Part shown: one piece after another, positions 1 to 11,199 of the stretch
How the letters are laid out: each line of letters begins with the position of its first letter
How positions within the stretch are numbered: the stretch's first letter is position 1
Notes under the pieces: generated by a model
The model's input: only the letters and a program-made list of their open reading frames with translations
Databases searched by the model: none
Told to the model about the DNA's origin: nothing
NCBI RefSeq assembly: GCF_002778325.1
Contig: NZ_NESI01000004.1
Span: forward strand, 124,001 to 188,000
Direction of reading: 5' to 3'
Source: Limnohabitans sp. B9-3
GTDB taxonomy: Bacteria > Pseudomonadota > Gammaproteobacteria > Burkholderiales > Burkholderiaceae_C
Length of the DNA: 64,000 nucleotides
Program-made: the position numbers and the translations under genes

Positions 1-1332
1 GTCGGTCAGCGCTTTCACGTGCTCGTTGGCAACAGGGCCTAAGTAAACGCGCTTGACCATCCACAAGGTGTAAGCGGCGCCAAAAATCAAGGCAGACGCA
101 GCAGCCAAGCCAATCCAGAAGTTGAACTTGATGGCGCCCAAAATGACCATCCACTCGCCCACGAAACCTGCTGTTCCGGGCAAACCGCAATTCGCCATGG
201 CAAAGAACAGGGCAAACGCTGCAAACTTGGGCATGGTGTTAACCACACCCCCATAGCTGGCAATTTCACGCGAGTGCATGCGGTCGTACAACACACCAAT
301 CGACAAGAACATGGCGGCAGACACAAAGCCGTGGGCGATCATTTGCACCAAGGCACCCGACACACCGATGTCATTGAAGATGAAGAAGCCCAAGCTCACG
401 AAGCCCATGTGTGCGACAGACGAATAAGCCACCAGCTTTTTCATGTCCTCTTGAACCATCGCCACCAAACCGACGTAAATCACAGCCACGAGCGACAAAG
501 CGATCATGAGCCAAGCGAATTCGCGCGCAGCATCCGGCGCAATGGGCAATGAAAAACGCAAGAAACCGTAAGCACCCAACTTCAACATGATGGCAGCCAG
601 CACCGCAGAGCCGCCGGTAGGCGCTTCCACGTGAACGTCTGGCAACCAAGTGTGCACAGGCCACATCGGCACCTTCACGGCGAAGGCGGCAAAGAAAGCA
701 AAGAACAAATAAGTTTGCGCGGTTGAGCCCAAAGGCAATTTGTGCCAAGTGGCCAAGTCAAAGCTGCCACCCGATTGGGTGTAAAGATAAATCAAGGCGA
801 TCAGCATCAGCAAAGAGCCGAGCAAGGTGTACAAGAAGAACTTGAACGCGGCGTAAATCTTGTTCGGGCCGCCCCAAATACCGATGATCAAGTACATCGG
901 AATCAGTGTGGCTTCAAAGAACACGTAAAACAGCATGCCGTCCACGGCCGTGAACACGCCAATCATCAAACCGCTCAAGATCAAGAACGCGCCCATGTAC
1001 TGGTTCACGCGCTCAGTGATGACTTCCCAACCTGCGAGCACCACAATCAAGGTGATGAAAGCGGTCAGCAACACAAACCACATCGACAAACCGTCGACGC
1101 CCAAGTGGTAGAACACATTGAAGCGTTCAATCCAAGGGGCTTTCTCGACCAACTGCATCGCAGAAGACGCCGTGTCAAAACCTGCATAGATAGGCAAGGT
1201 GACCAACACACTGACCAAGGCGCCAATCAAGGCCACCCAACGGACTGTTTTGGCGTGTTCGTCACGGCCGAAGGCCAACAACACGGCACCAAAGAAAATT
1301 GGTGTCCAAATGGCAAGGCTCAATAAACCCAT
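1..1332 (-). CDS. nuoM: NADH-quinone oxidoreductase subunit M (3' partial)
   Basis: Proton-pumping antiporter-like membrane subunit of complex I. The visible 444 codons run from an ATG preceded by a good AAGGAG site to the left edge of the window with no stop, so roughly the last 45-50 residues are missing if the length is that of relatives (about 490-510 aa). The protein is almost wholly hydrophobic helices and carries the proton-antiporter family segment around KVPMWPVHTWLPDVHVEAPT. It starts 13 bases after the nuoL stop, so it is cotranscribed as the penultimate nuo gene; nuoN is expected just outside the window. Identification is secure from sequence and position. Confidence 0.96.
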   Translation of the reverse strand, partial: MGLLSLAIWTPIFFGAVLLAFGRDEHAKTVRWVALIGALVSVLVTLPIYAGFDTASSAMQLVEKAPWIERFNVFYHLGVDGLSMWFVLLTAFITLIVVLAGWEVITERVNQYMGAFLILSGLMIGVFTAVDGMLFYVFFEATLIPMYLIIGIWGGPNKIYAAFKFFLYTLLGSLLMLIALIYLYTQSGGSFDLATWHKLPLGSTAQTYLFFAFFAAFAVKVPMWPVHTWLPDVHVEAPTGGSAVLAAIMLKLGAYGFLRFSLPIAPDAAREFAWLMIALSLVAVIYVGLVAMVQEDMKKLVAYSSVAHMGFVSLGFFIFNDIGVSGALVQMIAHGFVSAAMFLSIGVLYDRMHSREIASYGGVVNTMPKFAAFALFFAMANCGLPGTAGFVGEWMVILGAIKFNFWIGLAAASALIFGAAYTLWMVKRVYLGPVANEHVKALTD

Positions 1333-1345
1333 TTTTTTATTCTCC

Positions 1346-3367
1346 TTATTTGAGCCAGACGAACCACGTCATCAGCAAGAACACGCCCAGAATCATCACC
1401 AAGGCGTAGTGATAGAGGTAACCCGACTGCAGCTGACGCGAGGCCGTCGAGATCCAACCCACCAATTTCCAGGACGCGTTGACGATGCCACCTTCGATGA
1501 TGGCTTGGTCGCCGCCCTTCCAAAGGCCCGTACCCAACAGTCGTGCGCCTCGGGCCAAGATGTTTTCGTTGATCCAGTCCAAGTAATACTTGTTTTCCAA
1601 CAAGGTGTAGACGGGCTGGAAAGCACGTTTGATCGCGGCAGGCACGGCAGGGTTGACCATATACATGTAGTAAGCGCTGGCCACACCGGCCACGGCCAAC
1701 CAGAACGGTGCCGTGCTCAGGGCATGAATCGCCATGCCCACTGCGCCGTGATAGCCGTGCGCCAACTCTTTCATCACGGGGTGCTTGTCCGCGTTGATGA
1801 AGATGGCATCTTTGAAGAACTCGCCGTACAGCATCGGATCGATCGTCAAGTAGCCGATCACCACCGACGGAATGGCCAACAGCAGCAATGGCACCGTTAC
1901 CACCCATGGGGATTCGTGAGGGCTGTGATCGTGACCATGGTCGTCATGACCGTGGTGATCGTCGTGGTGGGCATCCGGGTTTTGGTCGTAACGCTCTTCG
2001 CCGTGGAACACGAGGAAGTACATGCGGAACGAGTAGAACGCGGTGACGAACACACCGGCCAACACGGCAAAGTGCGCGAAACCAGCACCGGGCAAGTGAC
2101 TTTCAGCCACAGCTTCGATGATGCTGTCTTTGGAGTAGAAGCCCGAGAAGAACGGTGTGCCGATCAAGGCCAACGAACCGAGCAACGAAGTGATCCAAGT
2201 GATGGGCATGTACTTGCGCACACCGCCCATCCAGCGGATGTCTTGGTTATGGTGCATGCCCATGATGACGGAACCAGCCCCAAGGAACAACAAGGCTTTG
2301 AAGAACGCGTGCGTCATCAAGTGGAACACGGCCACTGAGTAAGCCGATGCGCCCAAAGCCACCGTCATGTAACCGAGCTGCGACAACGTGGAATAAGCCA
2401 CGACGCGCTTGATGTCGTTTTGAATCAGGCCCAAGAAGCCCATGAACAACGCAGTGATGGCACCAATCACCAAGACGAAGTTCAAGGCTGTGTCTGACAT
2501 TTCAAAGAAAGGCGACATGCGCGCCACCATGAAAATGCCAGCGGTCACCATGGTCGCTGCGTGAATCAGTGCAGAGATGGGTGTGGGGCCTTCCATGGAG
2601 TCAGGCAACCACACATGCAGCGGAAATTGCGCTGACTTGCCCATCGCACCGATGAACAAGCAGATACAAATCACGGTCACCAACATCCATTCGGTGCCAG
2701 GCAAAGTCAATGCACCCAATTCGCCTGCTTTGGCAAATGCTTCGGTGTAGTTCAAAGTGCCTGTGTAGGCAGCGATCAGACCAATGCCCATGATGAAGCC
2801 GAAGTCACCGACACGGTTGACCAAGAAGGCTTTCATGTTGGCGAAGATGGCCGTAGGTTTGTTGAACCAAAAACCGATCAACAAATAAGAGACCAAGCCC
2901 ACCGCTTCCCAGCCGAAGAACAACTGGAGCATGTTGTTGCTCATCACCAGCATCAGCATGGCAAAGGTGAACAAGGAGATGTAGGAGAAGAAGCGGTTGT
3001 AGCCTTCGTCTTCTTCCATGTAGCCAATGGTGTAGATGTGCACCATCAGGGACACAAAGGTCACCACACACATCATCATGGCGGTCAAGCCGTCGACCAT
3101 GAAGCCGACTTCCATTTTCAAACCACCCACCACCATCCAGGTGTAGAGGGTTTCATTGAAACGCGCGCCATCGTTGGCCACGCTGTTCAAGGTCATGGCA
3201 GACAACACAAAGGCAACCAGCACGCCCAGAATGGTCAAGGTGTGGGTCAGACGGCGGCCGATCCAGTTACCGCCAAAACGGGTACCGAACAAACCGGCTA
3301 AGGTAGAACCCACGAGGGGTGCCAATGGCACGGCCAACAGCGTAGAAGCTTGAAGGGTTTGAGACAT
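1346..3367 (-). CDS. nuoL: NADH-quinone oxidoreductase subunit L
   Basis: Largest proton-pumping subunit of complex I in the membrane arm (673 aa, more than a dozen predicted membrane helices and the long lateral helix at the C-terminus expected of NuoL). The antiporter core is visible as KSAQFPLHVWLPDSMEGPTP in the middle of the protein. Around residues 464-484 a loop between membrane segments is strikingly rich in His and Asp (DAHHDDHHGHDD and following), just before PHESPW. Comparable His-rich loops occur in other betaproteobacterial NuoL proteins; their role is unknown to me. It lies 6 bases after nuoK. Confidence 0.97.
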   Translation of the reverse strand: MSQTLQASTLLAVPLAPLVGSTLAGLFGTRFGGNWIGRRLTHTLTILGVLVAFVLSAMTLNSVANDGARFNETLYTWMVVGGLKMEVGFMVDGLTAMMMCVVTFVSLMVHIYTIGYMEEDEGYNRFFSYISLFTFAMLMLVMSNNMLQLFFGWEAVGLVSYLLIGFWFNKPTAIFANMKAFLVNRVGDFGFIMGIGLIAAYTGTLNYTEAFAKAGELGALTLPGTEWMLVTVICICLFIGAMGKSAQFPLHVWLPDSMEGPTPISALIHAATMVTAGIFMVARMSPFFEMSDTALNFVLVIGAITALFMGFLGLIQNDIKRVVAYSTLSQLGYMTVALGASAYSVAVFHLMTHAFFKALLFLGAGSVIMGMHHNQDIRWMGGVRKYMPITWITSLLGSLALIGTPFFSGFYSKDSIIEAVAESHLPGAGFAHFAVLAGVFVTAFYSFRMYFLVFHGEERYDQNPDAHHDDHHGHDDHGHDHSPHESPWVVTVPLLLLAIPSVVIGYLTIDPMLYGEFFKDAIFINADKHPVMKELAHGYHGAVGMAIHALSTAPFWLAVAGVASAYYMYMVNPAVPAAIKRAFQPVYTLLENKYYLDWINENILARGARLLGTGLWKGGDQAIIEGGIVNASWKLVGWISTASRQLQSGYLYHYALVMILGVFLLMTWFVWLK

Positions 3368-3373
3368 GATCTG

Positions 3374-3682
3374 TTAACCCTTGAGCGTGTTGAGTTCGTC
3401 GACGTTGATGCTGGACTTGTTGCGGAACAACTGCACCAGAATCGCCAAACCAATGGCGGACTCAGCAGCCGCCACGGTCAAGATGAAGAACACAAAGATT
3501 TGCCCATTCAAGTCGCCCAAGTAGTGCGAGAACGCGACAAAGTTCATGTTCACAGCCAACAGCATCAACTCAATCGCCATCAACAAGACGATCAAGTTTT
3601 TGCGGTTCAAGAAAATGCCGGTCACAGAGAGCGCAAACAAAATCGCGCCCAACGTCAGGTAATGGCCTAAAGTAATGCTCAT
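3374..3682 (-). CDS. nuoK: NADH-quinone oxidoreductase subunit K
   Basis: Small membrane subunit of complex I (102 aa, three predicted transmembrane helices), part of the proton-transfer region at the junction of the two arms. It matches the family over its whole length, including the acidic residues inside the membrane in [14 protein letters not shown] and [16 protein letters not shown]. Its start codon overlaps the nuoJ stop by four bases (ATGA), indicating translational coupling. Length is normal for the family. Confidence 0.97.
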   Translation of the reverse strand: MSITLGHYLTLGAILFALSVTGIFLNRKNLIVLLMAIELMLLAVNMNFVAFSHYLGDLNGQIFVFFILTVAAAESAIGLAILVQLFRNKSSINVDELNTLKG

Positions 3683-4317
3683 GCTGATTTCTCCTCTTCG
3701 GCTGCGGGTGCAACGGGCGGTTTGACCGCATCCATCTTCACCAACGCGACACGGTCGCGCGCTTTCACGCGGACTTGGTCAGCCGGATTTTGGTATTTGC
3801 TGTCTTTGCGTGTGCGCAAGGTCAAAGCGATGGCGGCAACCAGGGCGACAAACAAGATCAAAGCAGCGATTTGCACTGGGTAAAGGTACTCGGTGTACAG
3901 AAGCACGCCCAACTCTTTGGTGTTGGAAACTTGCACCGCACCCGCTGTGGCTTGCACTTGCGGCTCTCTGATGCGAAAACCACCCAACAACACCGCTGCC
4001 AATTCGAGTGCAATCACAGCACCCATGGTGGCAGCCAAGGGGAAATGTTTCCAAAAGCCTTGGCGAATGCTGTCCATGTTGATGTCGAGCATCATCACGA
4101 CGAACAAAAACAAAACCATCACCGCGCCGACATACACCAGCACCAAGGTGATGGATAAGAACTCAGCGCGCAAGAGCATCCACACACCCGAGGCTTGGAA
4201 GAATGCGAGCACCAAATACAGCGCGGCATGCACCGGGTTGCGCGCCGTGATGACGCGAAACGCTGCAAACAGCATGACGGCTGAAAACACATAAAAAAGA
4301 GCCGATTGAACGTCCAT
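3679..4317 (-). CDS. nuoJ: NADH-quinone oxidoreductase subunit J
   Basis: Membrane subunit of complex I (212 aa, five predicted helices in the first 165 residues and a charged cytoplasmic tail rich in Lys, Ala and Glu). The segment [21 protein letters not shown] is the conserved third helix. I chose the ATG giving [11 protein letters not shown] because a GAAAGA ribosome site lies 7 bases upstream; an upstream TTG at 4332 and an ATG at 4320 are in frame. The nuoI stop lies 11 bases upstream of the chosen start. It overlaps nuoK by four bases. Confidence 0.95.
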   Translation of the reverse strand: MDVQSALFYVFSAVMLFAAFRVITARNPVHAALYLVLAFFQASGVWMLLRAEFLSITLVLVYVGAVMVLFLFVVMMLDINMDSIRQGFWKHFPLAATMGAVIALELAAVLLGGFRIREPQVQATAGAVQVSNTKELGVLLYTEYLYPVQIAALILFVALVAAIALTLRTRKDSKYQNPADQVRVKARDRVALVKMDAVKPPVAPAAEEEKSA

Positions 4318-4328
4318 CATGAAATCTT

Positions 4329-4841
4329 TCAACGGTATTTGGCGTCCGCAGCCTTGTTGGCTGCGATCTCGGGTTCATAACGGTCGCCGACGGCCAACAA
4401 CATCTCTTTGGTGAAGTACAGGTCACCGCGTTTTTCGCCGTGGTACTCAAAGATGTGGGTTTCAACGATGGAGTCGACGGGGCAACTTTCTTCGCAGAAA
4501 CCGCAGAAGATGCACTTGGTCAAGTCGATGTCATAGCGTGTGGTGCGGCGGCTGCCATCGGCACGCTGGTCCGACTCGATGGTGATGGCCATCGCGGGGC
4601 ACACGGCTTCGCAGAGTTTGCAAGCGATGCAACGCTCTTCGCCGTTTTCATAACGACGCAGGGCGTGTAAGCCACGAAAACGGGGCGATGCAGGCGTTTT
4701 TTCTTCAGGGAACTGAATCGTGATGCTGCGCGAGAACATGTACTTGCCGGTCAGGGCCATGCCTTTGAACAGCTCGGTCAGCAAGAAGCTCGACAAAAAG
4801 TCGCGCAACGAGAAGGGAACAGATTGTGTGGTTGTTGTCAT
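4329..4841 (-). CDS. nuoI: NADH-quinone oxidoreductase subunit I (2 x 4Fe-4S)
   Basis: Ferredoxin-like subunit that carries clusters N6a and N6b and passes electrons towards NuoB and quinone. Two complete CxxCxxCxxxCP motifs are present, with cysteines at residues 71, 74, 77, 81 and 110, 113, 116, 120. Preceding them is an amphipathic N-terminal region that anchors the protein to the membrane arm. 170 aa, normal length. Lies between nuoH and nuoJ in the standard order. Confidence 0.98.
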   Translation of the reverse strand: MTTTTQSVPFSLRDFLSSFLLTELFKGMALTGKYMFSRSITIQFPEEKTPASPRFRGLHALRRYENGEERCIACKLCEAVCPAMAITIESDQRADGSRRTTRYDIDLTKCIFCGFCEESCPVDSIVETHIFEYHGEKRGDLYFTKEMLLAVGDRYEPEIAANKAADAKYR

Positions 4842-4855
4842 GGTGTTTTACAGCC

Positions 4856-5938
4856 TCAGTTCCAGATGTTCCAAGGGGTCTGCATCCAGATACCCACCAC
4901 CAACAACCAAACCAGCGTCAGCGGAATGAAAATTTTCCAACCCAAACGCATGATCTGGTCATAGCGGTAACGTGGGAACGTGGCACGCACCCACAAGAAC
5001 ATGGTGACGACCACGAAGGTCTTCAGTCCCAGCCAAATCCAGCCCGGGATCATGTTGAACAGGGCGTTGTCAAAGGGTGACAACCAGCCGCCCAAGAACA
5101 TCACGACGGTCAACATCGAAATCAAAATCATGTTGGCGTATTCGGCCAAGAAGAACATGGCGAATGACATGCCCGAGTACTCGATCATGTGGCCAGCCAC
5201 AATTTCGGATTCCCCTTCCACCACGTCAAACGGGTGACGGTTGGTTTCAGCCAGACCAGAGATGAAATAGATGATGAACACAGGGAACAAAGGCAGCCAG
5301 TTCCAAGACAAGATGCCCAGGCCCTTGTCGGCCATCATGCCTTTGCCTTGACCCATCACGATGTCGGTCATGTTGAGGCTAGAAGACACCATCAACACAA
5401 TCACAAAGCAAAAGCCCATCGCAATTTCGTAACTCACCATTTGTGCCGACGCACGCATGGCACCCAAGAAGGCATATTTGGAGTTAGAAGCCCAACCGGC
5501 AATGATCACGCCGTACACCTCTAAGGAGGTGATGGCCATCAAAAACAGCAAACCTGCGTTGACGTTGGCCAAAGCCACATCGGGACCAAAAGGAATCACA
5601 GCCCACGCAGCCAATGCCGGCATGATGGTCATGATAGGGCCCAACAGGAACAAACCCGTCGACGCCTTGGTGGGGATGATGATCTCTTTGGTCAACAACT
5701 TGAGCGCGTCAGCGATCGGTTGCAACAAGCCAAAGGGACCGGTGCGGTTGGGGCCCTTGCGGATTTGGGTATAGCCAATGGCTTTGCGCTCCCACAAAGT
5801 CAGGTAAGCCACGCAACCCATCAAAGGCAACAGCACCGCCACGATCTTGAGCAAAGTCCAGAGAATAGGCCAAGCCAGAGTGGTCCACCAGGCATCGGCC
5901 ATCAAGCCAAAGCCTGCGTTGTAGATGTTGTCAACCAT
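4856..5938 (-). CDS. nuoH: NADH-quinone oxidoreductase subunit H
   Basis: Membrane subunit forming the quinone chamber of complex I (360 aa, eight or so predicted helices). Family signatures [16 protein letters not shown] and [16 protein letters not shown] are intact. I placed the start at the ATG at 5938 because an AGGAGG ribosome site ends 6 bases before it; a GTG one codon upstream is in frame but too close. The start overlaps the nuoG stop (TGATG), implying coupled translation. Confidence 0.97.
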   Translation of the reverse strand: MVDNIYNAGFGLMADAWWTTLAWPILWTLLKIVAVLLPLMGCVAYLTLWERKAIGYTQIRKGPNRTGPFGLLQPIADALKLLTKEIIIPTKASTGLFLLGPIMTIMPALAAWAVIPFGPDVALANVNAGLLFLMAITSLEVYGVIIAGWASNSKYAFLGAMRASAQMVSYEIAMGFCFVIVLMVSSSLNMTDIVMGQGKGMMADKGLGILSWNWLPLFPVFIIYFISGLAETNRHPFDVVEGESEIVAGHMIEYSGMSFAMFFLAEYANMILISMLTVVMFLGGWLSPFDNALFNMIPGWIWLGLKTFVVVTMFLWVRATFPRYRYDQIMRLGWKIFIPLTLVWLLVVGIWMQTPWNIWN

Positions 5939-8040
5939 CACAGACCTCCTTGCAATTTGGCATCAGCCGTGAGTTGCAGCGATGGTGCGCGACGCACCAA
6001 GCTGTCGAGTTGGTAAATCGCCGCAGAGGCCGGCTGACCTGCAGCTGGACTCACGTCCACTTGTGCACTGCATGCGTTGGACAACAAGGCTGGCACATCG
6101 GCAGGGATGGCTTGGGCACGCACGTCTTCAATGGTCTCGAAGTCGAAGCCGGGCACGGAGAGCATGGAGCCCAACACGCGCAACACTTTCCAGGCAGGAC
6201 GTGTCTCGCCCAAAGGCTTGACCACGCCATGGAAGCTTTGGACGCGCCCTTCGGTGTTGATGAACGTGCCCGCTGTCTCAGTGAATGGCGAAATGGGCAA
6301 CAGCACATCGCTGATGTCCATGTTGGCCTTGAAGGGTGACAAGGTCACCACCATGTCGGCTTGACCGATGGCTTGTGCCGCAGCCGCGCCGTTGGCTGCG
6401 TCGAAGGCAGGCTCAGTGTTGAGCAACACCACCGCCTTCAAACCACCTGCCAACATTTGGCCTGCATTTTGACCGCCTGCTTTTGGCAAGGCGCCCACCA
6501 CTTGAGCACCCACGGTGTTGGCGGCTTCGCCAAGGAAACCCACGGTCGCGCCGGTTTGTGCACCAATCCAGTTGGCCAAGCTCAGCAAGCTCGAAGCTTG
6601 TGGGTGGTGTGCCGCTGCGTTGCCCAACAAAATGGCTTTGCGCTCGCCGCCCGTTAATGACTTGGCAATGGCTTGTGCTTGGGCGCTGTTGGCGTTGCCC
6701 GCCACAGGCGCAGCAGCACTGGTGATGGCACCCACCGCTGCCGCGATGTCGGCCAAAGCTTGCACCCAATTGGCAGCGTCAGCCACCAAGGTGTTGGCGA
6801 CGGGCATGGCCCAGTCGAAGGCTTGTCCGTTCAAGGCATTCACCTTGCCACCGTGACGCACGGCCTGGCGCAGACGTTGGGCCAACAAAGGTTGGTCTTT
6901 GCGAATGTTTGAGCCAATCACCAAGACACGTTGCAGCGTGGTGAGAGAGGCCACAGAGGTTCCCAGCCAACGAACTTTTCCGTCGTGTTGGAAGTCTGCA
7001 GCGCGCAAACGTGTGTCGATGTTTTGGCTACCCAAACCGCGTGTCAGGCTAGTAGCCAAGTACAACTCTTCCGCTGTGCTGTGTGGGCTGGCCAAGGTGC
7101 CGATGGTTTGTGCGCCATGCTGAGCTTTGACGCCTTGCAAACCATTCGCCACGTATTCGAGGGCCGTTTGCCAATCGACTTCTTTCCACGCGCCGCCTTG
7201 CTTGAGCATGGGGGTGGTCAAGCGGTCAGCGCTTTCCAAGGCTTCGTAGCTGAAGCGATCACGGTCTGCAATCCAGCACTCGTTGACGTCTTCGTTTTCC
7301 AAAGGCACGACGCGCATGACTTTGTTGTTCTTGACTTGAACGATCAAGTTTGCGCCCGTCGCATCGTGGGGGCTCACCGACTTGCGGCGGCTCAGTTCCC
7401 ACGTACGTGCGCTGTAGCGGAATGGCTTGCTGGTCAACGCGCCCACGGGGCAAATGTCAATCATGTTGCCCGAGAGCTCAGAGTCCACCGATTGACCCAC
7501 AAAGGTTTCAATCTCGGCATGCTCGCCACGGTGAGACATGCCCAGCTCCATGACGCCAGCCACTTCTTGACCAAAGCGCACGCAGCGTGTGCAGGCGATA
7601 CAACGGCTCATCTCTTGCATGCTGACCAAAGGACCGACGTCCTTCGGAATCACCACACGTTTCTCTTCTTCGTAACGCGAGGTAGAACCGCCGTAACCCA
7701 CCGCCAAGTCTTGCAACTGGCATTCACCGCCTTGGTCACAAATTGGGCAATCAAGCGGGTGATTGATGAGCAAAAACTCCATCACCGACTTTTGCGCTTT
7801 AACAGCACGGTCTGTTTTGGTGCGAACCACCATGCCTTGCGTCACAGGCGTGGCACAAGCTGGCATGGGCTTAGGGGCTTTTTCCACATCGACCAAACAC
7901 ATGCGGCAGTTGGCCGCAATGCTGAGTTTCTTGTGATAACAAAAATGCGGAATGTAAGTGCCAGCCTTTTCAGCGGCATGCATGACCATGCTGCCTTCTA
8001 GGACTTCAACTTTTTTTCCGTCGAGTTCGATTTCAACCAT
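5938..8040 (-). CDS. nuoG: NADH-quinone oxidoreductase subunit G
   Basis: Peripheral-arm iron-sulfur subunit of complex I, cytoplasmic. Ligands for the 2Fe-2S cluster are Cys34, 45, 48 and 62; the His-Cys 4Fe-4S cluster uses His94, Cys98, 101 and 107; a further 4Fe-4S site is seen in [13 protein letters not shown] plus the later DICPVGAL. The C-terminal two thirds is a molybdopterin-oxidoreductase-like fold without catalytic cofactor. At 700 aa it is of the shorter, mitochondria-like type rather than the 900-residue enterobacterial type. The C-terminal part is Ala-rich and divergent, as is common. Confidence 0.97.
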   Translation of the reverse strand: MVEIELDGKKVEVLEGSMVMHAAEKAGTYIPHFCYHKKLSIAANCRMCLVDVEKAPKPMPACATPVTQGMVVRTKTDRAVKAQKSVMEFLLINHPLDCPICDQGGECQLQDLAVGYGGSTSRYEEEKRVVIPKDVGPLVSMQEMSRCIACTRCVRFGQEVAGVMELGMSHRGEHAEIETFVGQSVDSELSGNMIDICPVGALTSKPFRYSARTWELSRRKSVSPHDATGANLIVQVKNNKVMRVVPLENEDVNECWIADRDRFSYEALESADRLTTPMLKQGGAWKEVDWQTALEYVANGLQGVKAQHGAQTIGTLASPHSTAEELYLATSLTRGLGSQNIDTRLRAADFQHDGKVRWLGTSVASLTTLQRVLVIGSNIRKDQPLLAQRLRQAVRHGGKVNALNGQAFDWAMPVANTLVADAANWVQALADIAAAVGAITSAAAPVAGNANSAQAQAIAKSLTGGERKAILLGNAAAHHPQASSLLSLANWIGAQTGATVGFLGEAANTVGAQVVGALPKAGGQNAGQMLAGGLKAVVLLNTEPAFDAANGAAAAQAIGQADMVVTLSPFKANMDISDVLLPISPFTETAGTFINTEGRVQSFHGVVKPLGETRPAWKVLRVLGSMLSVPGFDFETIEDVRAQAIPADVPALLSNACSAQVDVSPAAGQPASAAIYQLDSLVRRAPSLQLTADAKLQGGL

Positions 8041-8052
8041 GGTGCTTATCCG

Positions 8053-9429
8053 TCAAACGTACGCCGGGACCATGCAGGTCTTATGCGTGATGTGGTGTTC
8101 AAATTCGTGGCGGAAATGCTTGATCATGCCGCGCACGGGCATGGCGGCTGCATCGCCCAGAGCGCAAATGGTGCGCCCCATGATGTTCTCGGCCACGTTG
8201 TCGAGCAAAGCCAAGTCACTTTCGCGGCCTTCACCACGCTCAATGCGGTCGACCATGCGCCACAACCATCCTGTACCTTCGCGGCAAGGTGTGCACTGGC
8301 CGCAGGACTCGTGCATGTAGAAGTAGCTCAAACGTTGCAGACTCTTGACCATGCAGCGGGTGTCATCCAGCACGATCACGGCGCCAGAGCCCAACATGGA
8401 GCCCGCTTTGGCGATGGAGTCGTAATCCATGGTGCACTGCATGATCACATCAGAGGGCAACACAGGCGACGATGAACCGCCAGGAATCACAGCCTTCAAA
8501 GTGCGGCCTTTGCGCACGCCACCCGCCAACTCCAACAGCTTGGAAAACGGTGTGCCCATGGGAATTTCGTAATTACCGGGACGCTCGACGTCACCGCTGA
8601 CCGAGAAGATCTTGGTGCCGCCGTTGTTGGGCTTGCCGCATTCGAGGTAAGCCTGACCACCGTTGCGGATGATCCAAGGCACGGCCGCGAATGTTTCGGT
8701 GTTGTTGATGGTGGTGGGCTTGCCGTACAGACCAAAGCTCGCAGGGAACGGTGGCTTGAAACGCGGTTGGCCTTTTTTACCTTCGAGCGATTCGAGCAAG
8801 GCCGTTTCTTCGCCGCAAATGTAAGCACCAAAACCATGAGAAGCATGCAGTTGAAAACTGAACTTCGAGCCCATGATGTTGTCGCCCAAAAAGCCTGCTG
8901 CGCGGGCTTCTTCTAAAGCAGCCTCAAAGCGTTCGTAGCTTTGAAAAATCTCGCCGTGGATGTAGTTGTAACCCACGCTGATGCCCATGGCATAAGCCGC
9001 AATGGCCATGCCTTCGATCACGATGTGTGGGTTGTGCTGCAAGATTTCACGGTCTTTGCAAGTCCCAGGCTCGCCTTCGTCGGAGTTACAGACCAAATAC
9101 TTTTGACCTGGGAACTGACGTGGCATGAAGCTCCACTTCAAACCCGTGGGGAAACCCGCACCGCCGCGACCACGCAAGCCGGACTCTTTGACGGTGGCAA
9201 TCACCTGGTCTTGCGTCATGCCCACGGCGCCTGTTTCGGGGTCGGGCGTGCTGCCGTCTTGACCCAGAATTTTGCGCAGGGCTTGGTAGCCGCCTCGGGC
9301 TACGTAATCTTGCAAGGACCAGTTCTGGCCGTTCAAGCCAGCCAAGATTTGGGGTCCGAGGTGACGGTCGTGGAAACAAGTTTCCTCGGCGGTCGTTTGA
9401 AACTGGGAAAGCACTTGTTGAACGTTCAT
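8053..9429 (-). CDS. nuoF: NADH-quinone oxidoreductase subunit F
   Basis: NADH-oxidising flavoprotein subunit of complex I. The NADH site ([14 protein letters not shown]), FMN-binding region ([12 protein letters not shown]) and the N3 4Fe-4S motif ([13 protein letters not shown]) are all intact. I favour the ATG at 9429 (458 aa), which has GAAGGA six bases upstream at the very end of nuoE; another ATG two codons upstream (9435) overlaps the nuoE stop but would have no room for a ribosome site. Standard operon position after nuoE. Confidence 0.97.
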   Translation of the reverse strand: MNVQQVLSQFQTTAEETCFHDRHLGPQILAGLNGQNWSLQDYVARGGYQALRKILGQDGSTPDPETGAVGMTQDQVIATVKESGLRGRGGAGFPTGLKWSFMPRQFPGQKYLVCNSDEGEPGTCKDREILQHNPHIVIEGMAIAAYAMGISVGYNYIHGEIFQSYERFEAALEEARAAGFLGDNIMGSKFSFQLHASHGFGAYICGEETALLESLEGKKGQPRFKPPFPASFGLYGKPTTINNTETFAAVPWIIRNGGQAYLECGKPNNGGTKIFSVSGDVERPGNYEIPMGTPFSKLLELAGGVRKGRTLKAVIPGGSSSPVLPSDVIMQCTMDYDSIAKAGSMLGSGAVIVLDDTRCMVKSLQRLSYFYMHESCGQCTPCREGTGWLWRMVDRIERGEGRESDLALLDNVAENIMGRTICALGDAAAMPVRGMIKHFRHEFEHHITHKTCMVPAYV

Positions 9430-9431
9430 GC

Positions 9432-9947
9432 TCATTCCTTCGCAGCGCGCAAGCCGTCGACCAATTGGTCCAACTTGTCATTGCTCATGTAGCTGCACAT
9501 GGTGCGGTCGTTGACCAACAACACGGGCGCATCGGCGCAAGCACCCATGCATTCGCCAGGTTGCAAGGTGAACATGCCGTCGGCGGTGGTGCCACCGACT
9601 TCAATGCCCAGTTTCTGAGTCAAATGCACCAATGCCGCCTGCCCGTTGCGCAACTGGCAAGGCAAGTTGGTGCAAACGTTGATCTTGAACTTGCCAACCG
9701 GTTTTTGGTTGTACATGTTGTAAAACGTGGTCACTTCGTGCACGGCCATTGGCGCCATGTCCAAATGCTTGGCAATGGCGCGTTCGCTTTCAGCACTGAC
9801 GTAGCCCTGCTCTTGTTGCGCGATCGACAGGCAAGCCATGACGGCTGACTGTTTTTGATCTGCAGGATATTTGGCAACTTCACGGTCAAAACGCGCAAAG
9901 GCTTCGGCCGACAGCGGTAAGCTGTGGTGGGTAACTTCAGAACTCAT
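9432..9947 (-). CDS. nuoE: NADH-quinone oxidoreductase subunit E
   Basis: Thioredoxin-fold subunit of the NADH dehydrogenase module with one 2Fe-2S cluster (N1a). The ligand set is present as CTNLPC and CMGAC about 36 residues apart, the usual arrangement. 171 aa. Its start codon overlaps the nuoD stop by four bases (ATGA), and its last codons supply the ribosome site for nuoF. Confidence 0.97.
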   Translation of the reverse strand: MSSEVTHHSLPLSAEAFARFDREVAKYPADQKQSAVMACLSIAQQEQGYVSAESERAIAKHLDMAPMAVHEVTTFYNMYNQKPVGKFKINVCTNLPCQLRNGQAALVHLTQKLGIEVGGTTADGMFTLQPGECMGACADAPVLLVNDRTMCSYMSNDKLDQLVDGLRAAKE

Positions 9948-11197
9948 CGGTCAATTTCCCCGAACACAATGTCCATGGTGCCAATCACCGCCACGGTGTC
10001 AGCGATCATGTGGCCACGCGCCATTTCGTCCATGGCTGCCAAATGGGCAAACCCTGGGGCGCGAATCTTTAAACGGTAAGGCTTGTTGGCACCATCGCTC
10101 ACGAGATAGATACCAAACTCACCCTTGGGATGCTCGACAGCGGCATACGCTTCGCCCTCGGGCACATGAAAACCTTCGGTGAAAAGTTTGAAATGGTGGA
10201 TCAACTCCTCCATGTTCGACTTCATACCTTCGCGGCTAGGCGCGGCCACTTTGTGGTTGTCTGTGATGACCGGACCGGGGTTGACGCGCAACCAGTCGAC
10301 ACACTGTTTGATGATGCGGTTGGACTGACGCATTTCTTCCACACGAACCAAATAGCGGTCGTAGCAGTCACCGGTTTTGCCCACAGGAATATCAAAGTCC
10401 ATGCGGTCATACACGTCGTAAGGCTGGTGCTTGCGCAAGTCCCAAGTGATGCCAGAACCACGCAACATGGCGCCCGTGAAACCGAGGTTTTTCGCGCGCT
10501 CTGGGGTGACCACACCGATACCGACGGTGCGTTGTTTCCAGATGCGGTTGTCGGTCAACAGGGTTTCGTACTCGTCCACCAATTTGGGGAAACGTTGCGT
10601 GAAATCGCCGATGAAGTCGAGCAAAGAGCCTTGGCGGTTTTCATTCAAACGCGCAATCGCTTTCGCATTTTTGATCTTGCTGACTTTGTACTGAGGCATC
10701 ACGTCTGGCAAGTCGCGGTAGACACCGCCTGGACGGAAGTAAGCCGCATGCATGCGCGCGCCAGACACGGCTTCGTACATGTCGAACAAGTCTTCACGTT
10801 CGCGGAAGCAATAAATCAAGATGTTCATCGCGCCGCAGTCGAAACCATGGCAGCCCAACCACAACAGGTGGTTGAGCAAACGGGTGATTTCGGAATACAT
10901 CACACGGATGTACTGCGCACGCTCTGGCACTTCGAGCCCCATCATTTTTTCGATGGCCAAGCAGTAAGCGTGCTCGTTACACATCATGGACACGTAGTCG
11001 AGACGGTCCATGTAGGGCAAAGATTGAATGTAGGTTTTGCTCTCAGCCAGCTTTTCAGTGGCACGGTGCAACAAGCCGATGTGTGGGTCAGCGCGCTGGA
11101 CCACTTCGCCATCGAGTTCAAGCACCAAGCGCAAAACGCCGTGTGCAGCAGGATGTTGAGGACCCAAGTTCAGGGTGTAGTTCTTGATATCAGCCAT
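9944..11197 (-). CDS. nuoD: NADH-quinone oxidoreductase subunit D
   Basis: 49-kDa-type subunit that forms the quinone site with NuoB (417 aa). It opens with the conserved [14 protein letters not shown] and contains the [19 protein letters not shown] and DVVVIG-like C-terminal blocks of the family (here [16 protein letters not shown] at the end). It is a separate gene from nuoC, unlike the fused nuoCD of enterobacteria. It follows nuoC by 2 bases and overlaps nuoE by four. Confidence 0.97.
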   Translation of the reverse strand: MADIKNYTLNLGPQHPAAHGVLRLVLELDGEVVQRADPHIGLLHRATEKLAESKTYIQSLPYMDRLDYVSMMCNEHAYCLAIEKMMGLEVPERAQYIRVMYSEITRLLNHLLWLGCHGFDCGAMNILIYCFREREDLFDMYEAVSGARMHAAYFRPGGVYRDLPDVMPQYKVSKIKNAKAIARLNENRQGSLLDFIGDFTQRFPKLVDEYETLLTDNRIWKQRTVGIGVVTPERAKNLGFTGAMLRGSGITWDLRKHQPYDVYDRMDFDIPVGKTGDCYDRYLVRVEEMRQSNRIIKQCVDWLRVNPGPVITDNHKVAAPSREGMKSNMEELIHHFKLFTEGFHVPEGEAYAAVEHPKGEFGIYLVSDGANKPYRLKIRAPGFAHLAAMDEMARGHMIADTVAVIGTMDIVFGEIDR

Positions 11198-11199
11198 GG

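Noticed and set aside
1199-2338. Long open frames on the plus strand opposite nuoM, nuoL, nuoH and nuoG
   Set aside because: They are mirror frames of high-GC3 coding DNA, rich in His/Gln/Arg with no family resemblance; the minus-strand nuo genes explain the region fully.
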